Below are positions 1 to 5,635 of a stretch of DNA of 5,635 bases, one piece after another (the stretch's first letter is position 1; every line of letters begins with the position of its first letter). Below the pieces are notes generated by a model that saw only the letters and a program-made list of their open reading frames with translations, was not told the DNA's origin and ran no database searches. A program made the translations under genes and the position numbers. Source of the stretch: Terriglobia bacterium (GTDB taxonomy: Bacteria > Acidobacteriota > Terriglobia > UBA7540). The stretch lies in NCBI GenBank assembly GCA_030040515.1, contig JASHTO010000064.1:1-5635 (forward strand), read 5' to 3'.

Positions 1-1
1 A

Positions 2-1531
2 AGGGAAATGGCGGTGCGTGTGGGGCTGGGTGCAAGCCGTGGCCGCCTGGTCAGCCAGATGCTCACCGAATCGGTTTTGCTTTCCGCAGCCGGCACGCTG
101 GCAGGCTTAATGCTGGCCTATTTCGCTACCGGCGCGCTGGTGCGCATCATGGCCAGCACTCAAGCGCATGAACACGTGGAAATCCAAGTCAGGCCCGACC
201 TAAATCTGCTGCTCTTCACGGTTGGCGTTGCCATCTTTACCGGGCTGCTGTTCGGTTTGGCCCCGGCTTGGTACGCCTTCCAGTGCGCGCCGGCAAAGGT
301 GATGCGGCAGGCGGGAGCGGCGGGTGATACCTTGCTCTGGCGCTGGTTTGGAAGAGCTCTGGTGGCCGGACAGGTGGCGATTTCGATTTTCCTCGTCACC
401 GGCGCGGTCGTGTTTCTGCGCCATCTCGAGAAAATGCGGAATTTCGACCTGGGTTTTCGCAGCGATCACGTGCTTCAGGTGACCATCGATCCCACGGACA
501 GTGGCTACAAGCGCGAGCAGTTGGCCGTGCCTTACCAGCGGCTGCTTTCCTTGCTGCAAACAATCCCGGGAGTGCGCTCGGCGTCGATCTGCCCCTGCAC
601 TCCTATTCAAGGATGCGGCGTGGGAAGCCGGTTTTTGATAGCGGAAGGCCATGTGGAGCCACCCGAGCAACGACAACGTCCGGCGATCTCCTTTGTAGCT
701 CCTGCATATTTTGAGACCCTTGGCATACCTCTGCTTGCCGGGCGCGATTTCAGCCTGCGCGATGCGGGTGGGCCACGCGTGACGATCATCAGTGCCGCTG
801 TGGCGCGGCACTTCTTCCCAGGCGTGAATCCTATCGGCCAGCACATCAGGGTTGTTTATGACCCGAAACCTCTTCCCTTCGGCGGCGGTCAACCCTATGA
901 GATCATCGGCCTCGCCGGCGACGTCAAGTCGTGGGAGCTCCACGACCCTCCTTACCCCACGATCTACTTCAACATGTTTCAGGAAAACCACATCTACAAT
1001 CAGTTCGTGCTCCGCACCAGCACCGATCCCGCCTCCATGGTTGGCACAGTGCGGCGGGTCATTGGCGACGTTCTGAAGACGGCGACTGTAACCAGGGTCA
1101 AAACGTTGTCGGACCAGGTCGATATGGATATCGTTCCCGAACGTCTGATCGCCACGCTTTCGGAATTCTTCGGGGTTTTGGGAGCGGCGTTGGCCGGGAT
1201 CGGAATTTATGGGCTGCTGGCATACAGCGTGGCGCGGCGAACCAACGAAATCGGCATCCGCATGGCGCTCGGTGCGAACAGCGTTGACGTGAACCGTCTC
1301 GTGTTGGGCGATGCGATGGGAATGCTGTGCGCCGGGTTCGCGGCTGGAACCCTGATGGTGTTCTGGGGCAGGCCGCTGGCCGCAAGCCTGGTGCAGGGCC
1401 TCGACCCGCAAAGCGCCGGACCACTGCTTCTGGCGGGCGGCGCCATGTTCGCCGTGGCCCTGCTGGCCGCGTATGTGCCGGCTCGGCGCGCGGCTCACGT
1501 GGACCCACTGGTCGCCCTGCGGCATGAGTAG
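2..1531 (+). CDS. ADOP-type ABC transporter permease (MacB/FtsX fold), 5' partial
   Basis: This is the C-terminal part of an integral membrane permease of the MacB/FtsX class. The frame is open from the left edge, reading Arg-Glu before the Met at 8, so that Met is internal: R-E-M-A-V-R-x-G-L-G-A-S is the FtsX cytoplasmic signature seen mid-protein in this family. In order from that Met: first FtsX domain with membrane segments near residues 20-45 and 68-92; a second MacB_PCD-like extracytoplasmic domain (membrane anchor about 117-138, soluble part about 150-370); a second FtsX domain with segments about 383-405, 430-452 and 470-490, a second signature E-I-G-I-R-M-A-L-G-A at 414-423, and the usual ending P-A-R-R-A-A-x-V-D-P-L-x-A-L-R-x-E. 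Two MacB-FtsX modules in one chain match the duplicated permeases common in Acidobacteriota, often without an adjacent ATPase. Substrate is unknown; export of a small molecule or lipoprotein-type mechanotransmission are family possibilities. It converges on the phosphorylase gene. Confidence 0.9.
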   Translation, partial: REMAVRVGLGASRGRLVSQMLTESVLLSAAGTLAGLMLAYFATGALVRIMASTQAHEHVEIQVRPDLNLLLFTVGVAIFTGLLFGLAPAWYAFQCAPAKVMRQAGAAGDTLLWRWFGRALVAGQVAISIFLVTGAVVFLRHLEKMRNFDLGFRSDHVLQVTIDPTDSGYKREQLAVPYQRLLSLLQTIPGVRSASICPCTPIQGCGVGSRFLIAEGHVEPPEQRQRPAISFVAPAYFETLGIPLLAGRDFSLRDAGGPRVTIISAAVARHFFPGVNPIGQHIRVVYDPKPLPFGGGQPYEIIGLAGDVKSWELHDPPYPTIYFNMFQENHIYNQFVLRTSTDPASMVGTVRRVIGDVLKTATVTRVKTLSDQVDMDIVPERLIATLSEFFGVLGAALAGIGIYGLLAYSVARRTNEIGIRMALGANSVDVNRLVLGDAMGMLCAGFAAGTLMVFWGRPLAASLVQGLDPQSAGPLLLAGGAMFAVALLAAYVPARRAAHVDPLVALRHE

Positions 1532-1532
1532 C

Positions 1533-1556
1533 AGTGCGGAAAGCCTCAGGACCGCA

Positions 1557-1558
<2 letters not shown>
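1533..1558. terminator. Inverted repeat between convergent genes, possible weak bidirectional terminator
   Basis: AGTGCGG at 1533-1539 is the exact reverse complement of CCGCACT at 1552-1558, leaving a 12-base loop. It fills the 25-base gap between the permease stop (1529-1531) and the phosphorylase stop (1557-1559) and slightly overlaps the latter. Placement between converging genes suits a shared terminator, but no run of T follows on either strand, so a standard intrinsic terminator is not demonstrated. Confidence 0.3.
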
Positions 1559-4217
<2,659 letters not shown>

Positions 4218-4226
4218 TCCAGTGAA

Positions 4227-4233
4227 TCTCCCT
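4227..4233 (-). promoter_or_regulatory. Ribosome binding site of the phosphorylase gene
   Basis: On the minus strand this reads AGGGAGA, nine bases before the ATG at 4217. With the in-frame TAA at 4239-4241, it leaves no room for an upstream start and fixes the N-terminus of the GAF domain. Confidence 0.6.
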
Positions 4234-4304
4234 GCGGTTTATGAATCCGGGCGTCCTAAGACTTCAACTTGATTTTCCCACAGAGCGTGCGAAACGTCAT
4301 CCGC

Positions 4305-4320
4305 GTGGGAACAGTTCCAC
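4305..4320. repeat. Short imperfect dyad upstream of the phosphorylase gene
   Basis: GGAAC-A-GTTCC (4308-4318) is a perfect 11-base interrupted palindrome, extended to GTGGGAAC/GTTCCAC if one G is looped out. It lies roughly 90-100 bases upstream of the phosphorylase ATG, where an operator could sit. A single short dyad in GC-rich DNA is weak evidence, and no adjacent promoter was identified. Confidence 0.2.
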
Positions 4321-4468
4321 CCTCGCATCGATCGTGCGAACTCTCCCCCGCCGCCCTTTGCCGCTTTTGAGCCCGAACCAAGAACCCGCTGGATGGCGTG
4401 AATTTCTCCCGAATCAAACGTAACATACCGGCGCGCCGGCAGGTTGTCAATTCGAAAGGCGGAGATTG

Positions 4469-5167
4469 CTACTCCAAACTTATCTTGAAAACCAGGGCGG
4501 ATTGCTCTGGCGGCGACTGCCAGGGGTGGGGAAAAATGGCGCTCGACAAGCCGCGCTCGTAATCCGCCACCACCGACTTGGCCAGAATTGTGCTGATCCA
4601 CCAAGTCGCGCGTGCGGTCGTAGAAGTCTTTGACGTAACAATCTTCCGGCAAGGTGTCGGTAGGGCGCTTCGGGCCATAGAGCCGCTGCGGATCGAGCCC
4701 CTCCCACCACTGGCCGAAGTTTTTGATGCCAACGTGAGGATCTCAATCTGCCACGCCGGTGCGAGCTGCTTGAACGGGATGTTCTCACGCCGCATCGCTT
4801 CGCCGTCCGTGGCGGAAATCGCGGCCACAAATTTCGCGCGGTTCTCGATTGTGTCCACGCTCAGCAGTAGGTCGATGAACTGCGTCACCTGCGCTTTGGT
4901 TGATTCCGGGATGATGATTTCGGCCAGGACGTTCAAGGTGTCCACCTGACGCGCATCGAGGAAGAGGGGAGTCCATTCGGCTGGCTGCGCGCTCTGCACG
5001 GCGCCAGTGGCAGGAGCGGGCGGCCGCACTTCCGCCGAAGCGGGCACGGCGATGCTGGAGGCGATGATTCCGGTCGATGCGCCGCTGACAAGTTTCTGAA
5101 CCATCTCGCGCCGGCTGATGCCTTCGGGCTTGGCAGATGGATCGCAGGGTTGTGATGAATTTTTCAT
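4469..5167 (-). pseudogene. Tat-exported gluconate 2-dehydrogenase subunit 3-like protein, C-terminus replaced by fucosidase debris
   Basis: The frame is open for 232 codons, but only residues 1 to about 145 look native. Those carry a twin-arginine signal (I-S-R-R-E-M-V-Q-K-L, Arg 19 and 20, hydrophobic stretch about 28-42, likely cleavage after Ala-Ser-Ala at 45) and the start of the gluconate 2-dehydrogenase subunit 3 family domain: F-L-D-A-R-Q-V-D-T-L-N-V-L-A-E-I-I-I-P-E-S (69-89), F-I-D-L-L-L-S-V-D-T-I-E-N-R (97-110), and P-F-K-Q-L plus I-L-T-L-A-S (to 148). Family members are periplasmic small subunits working with a GMC-type flavoprotein; none is present here. From about 4742-4724 the sequence switches to GH29 DNA, read out of frame for residues about 146-192 and then in frame (193-216) to the stop at 4469. 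The expected C-terminal part of the family domain, normally around 50-100 residues more, is lost. The ATG at 5167 is preferred over longer open-frame starts because of the strong ribosome binding site. Confidence 0.72.
4517..4742 (-). pseudogene. GH29 alpha-L-fucosidase relic, two blocks in different frames
   Basis: Two adjoining pieces resemble consecutive parts of bacterial GH29 alpha-L-fucosidases. Block A (4587-4742) begins directly after an in-frame TGA (4743-4745) and reads D-P-H-V-G-I-K-N-F-G-Q-W-W-E-G-L-D-P-Q, then L-Y-G-P, then F-Y-D-R-T-R-D-L-V-D-Q-H-N, matching the family pattern W-W-x-G-L-D-P-Q-x-L-Y followed by a F-Y-x-R-T-x-x-L-I-x-x-Y-x-P helix. Block B (4517-4588), shifted by one base, reads V-V-A-D-Y-E-R-G-L-S-S-A-I-F-P-H-P-W-Q, matching the family pattern D-Y-E-R-G-x-x-x-x-I-x-P-x-P-W-Q-T-D. 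In intact enzymes several tens of residues separate these parts, including the nucleophile Asp; here they abut. The N-terminal part, the T-D-T-C-I-G continuation and the C-terminus are missing or unrecognisable. Assignment rests on motif memory, not a search. Block B is in the same frame as the dehydrogenase-like reading frame upstream. Confidence 0.6.
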
Positions 5168-5328
5168 ACATGCTCCTTGCTGTAGGGGCGCGCTCTGGTT
5201 ACAGCGCGGCTGTCCCTCGCCGCATTCCGATCGCCGGAGATGGATGCCCAGAAGAACACAAGGCTTAGAACAGCGAAAAAGGCGGAAAGAGGCCGCGCGG
5301 CATGTAGTTGTTTCTTTAGAATCCCTTC
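5168..5328. other. Spacer between the NIPSNAP gene and the dehydrogenase subunit-like gene
   Basis: No coding sequence is supported here. It contains the 6-bp inverted repeat CGCGCT/AGCGCG (5189-5194 and 5203-5208, 8-base loop) close upstream of the ribosome binding site, and a 10-base palindrome GCCGCGCGGC (5292-5301). On the minus strand the latter is followed by a small GCGG/CCGC stem and CTTTTTC (near 5277-5296), which could weakly terminate the NIPSNAP transcript. I could not pick out a convincing sigma-70 promoter. Confidence 0.35.
5172..5178 (-). promoter_or_regulatory. Ribosome binding site of the gluconate dehydrogenase subunit 3-like gene
   Basis: On the minus strand this reads AAGGAGC, five bases before the ATG at 5167 when counted from the AAGGAG core and its trailing C. 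It selects this Met, directly ahead of the Tat signal, over the in-frame region open back to 5344, and shows that translation initiation has not decayed. Confidence 0.7.
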
Positions 5329-5635
5329 TCAGATCTGCGAGCACGACGCCGGCGTAAGAATCACATTGGTAATGTTTGAGACGATTTCCGCATCAGTATA
5401 ACCGGGCGTGGTGCTGAGTTTTTTCCACTCAGGGTCGGCGATGAAAATGGACCAATTGGTCATGCGCTCGGCCATGTCGGCGAAGGTCAGCATATAGGTC
5501 AGACTGGGCTGGCCTGCTCCCACCAGTGTCTCGCCGAAAAACACCGGATGCAAACCGGTGCGGCGGAAAATGGGGATTTCGGATTTATTGAACATCTCAA
5601 TTTTTGTGCGATTGGCTTTCTTGCTGTGACTCTCG
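5329..5635 (-). CDS. NIPSNAP family protein, 5' partial
   Basis: The C-terminal 101 residues of a NIPSNAP family protein (alpha/beta-barrel dimeric fold, biochemical role in bacteria unsettled) run from the right edge to the TGA at 5329-5331. The frame continues upstream of the Met at 5595 as E-S-H-S-K-K-A-N-R-T-K-I-E, which fits the family's Y-E-S-H-S-E-K-A type helix, so that Met is internal and the true start lies outside the window. Supporting motifs: I-P-I-F-R-R-T-G-L-H-P-V-F-F-G-E-T-L-V-G, L-T-Y-M-L-T-F-A-D-M-A-E-R, D-P-E-W-K-K-L, and the ending P-G-Y-T-D-A-E-I-V-S-N-I-T-N-V-I-L-x-P, all characteristic of the version frequent in Acidobacteriota and Planctomycetes. The ending in S-Q-I appears intact. 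It is co-directional with the dehydrogenase subunit-like gene 161 bases downstream; co-transcription is possible but not shown. Confidence 0.87.
   Translation of the reverse strand, partial: ESHSKKANRTKIEMFNKSEIPIFRRTGLHPVFFGETLVGAGQPSLTYMLTFADMAERMTNWSIFIADPEWKKLSTTPGYTDAEIVSNITNVILTPASCSQI

Larger units (their letters stand above)
4218..4516 (-). other. Degraded or non-coding stretch between the phosphorylase gene and the fucosidase relic
   Basis: No convincing gene was found here on either strand. One minus-strand frame stays open from the fucosidase relic (4742) to the TAA at 4239-4241, but after about 4587 its translation is rich in Gly, Ala and Arg and matches nothing I recognise with confidence. 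A short patch near 4340-4400, reading G-E-I-H-A then G-S-G-S-K-A-A-K-G, weakly recalls the C-terminal part of bacterial GH29 fucosidases (a G-E-A-I-Y-A-T-R-P-W type motif), so this may be further decayed fucosidase DNA. The stretch also contains a perfect 12-base palindrome CCGGCGCGCCGG (4428-4439), a short dyad (4305-4320) and the leader of the phosphorylase gene. Confidence 0.4.

Noticed and set aside
8..10. ATG at 8 as the true start of the permease
   Set aside because: It lies inside the conserved R-E-M-A-V-R signature, the frame is open to the window edge, and half of the duplicated domain structure would be missing.
200..1525. Long minus-strand open frame (441 codons) opposite the permease
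   Set aside because: The permease frame carries clear domain signatures; the antisense translation is rich in His, Arg and Gln with no recognisable motif.
4234..4271. Possible sigma-70 promoter for the phosphorylase (TTGAAG, 18 bases, CATAAA on the minus strand)
   Set aside because: Each box matches the consensus at only four of six positions, and the expected start of transcription would fall in the ribosome binding site itself, leaving no usable leader.
4428..4439. Perfect 12-base palindrome CCGGCGCGCCGG
   Set aside because: Composed only of G and C within GC-rich degraded DNA, no second copy nearby and no loop for a hairpin; most likely chance.
4480..4830. 116-codon minus-strand frame across the junction region
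   Set aside because: Very rich in Arg, Ser and Pro and without motifs; it is the third-frame reading of the dehydrogenase and fucosidase pieces.
5593..5595. ATG at 5595 as the true start of the NIPSNAP protein
   Set aside because: The frame continues upstream with family-like sequence to the right edge and no ribosome binding site precedes this Met.

Overview
The window looks like chromosomal DNA of moderately high GC from a soil-type member of the Acidobacteriota. Three signs point there: the C-terminal half of a permease of the duplicated MacB/FtsX type that is greatly expanded in that phylum, a Tat-exported gluconate 2-dehydrogenase subunit 3-like protein next to a NIPSNAP family gene, and a fragment of an alpha-L-fucosidase. 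Taxonomy is inferred from protein resemblance recalled from memory; no search was run.

Layout, left to right. (1) Positions 2-1531, plus strand: the 3' part of the ABC-type permease gene, whose 5' end lies outside the window. (2) Positions 1532-1556: a 25-base convergent gap holding a 7-bp inverted repeat. (3) Positions 1557-4217, minus strand: a complete 886-residue alpha-glucan phosphorylase carrying a PtsP-type GAF sensor domain at its N-terminus, the best gene of the window. (4) Positions 4218-4742: degraded DNA read from the minus strand, containing two out-of-register pieces of a GH29 alpha-L-fucosidase and then about 270 bases I cannot assign. (5) Positions about 4725-5167, minus strand: the N-terminal two thirds of a gluconate 2-dehydrogenase subunit 3-like gene with intact ribosome binding site and Tat signal, whose reading frame runs into the fucosidase debris and ends at 4469. 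(6) Positions 5168-5328: a 161-base spacer. (7) Positions 5329 to the right edge, minus strand: the C-terminal part of a NIPSNAP family protein.

The phosphorylase would release glucose 1-phosphate from glycogen or maltodextrin, and its GAF domain suggests control by a small metabolite. The region to its right reads as a former carbohydrate or aldose oxidation and fucoside degradation locus that has been collapsed by at least two deletions: one joining the dehydrogenase subunit gene to the middle of the fucosidase gene, and a second inside the fucosidase that removed the segment expected to carry the catalytic nucleophile. No mobile element, CRISPR array, tRNA or rRNA gene was seen. Nothing here amounts to a wholly new system; the GAF-phosphorylase fusion and the chimeric Tat-exported reading frame deserve the most attention.
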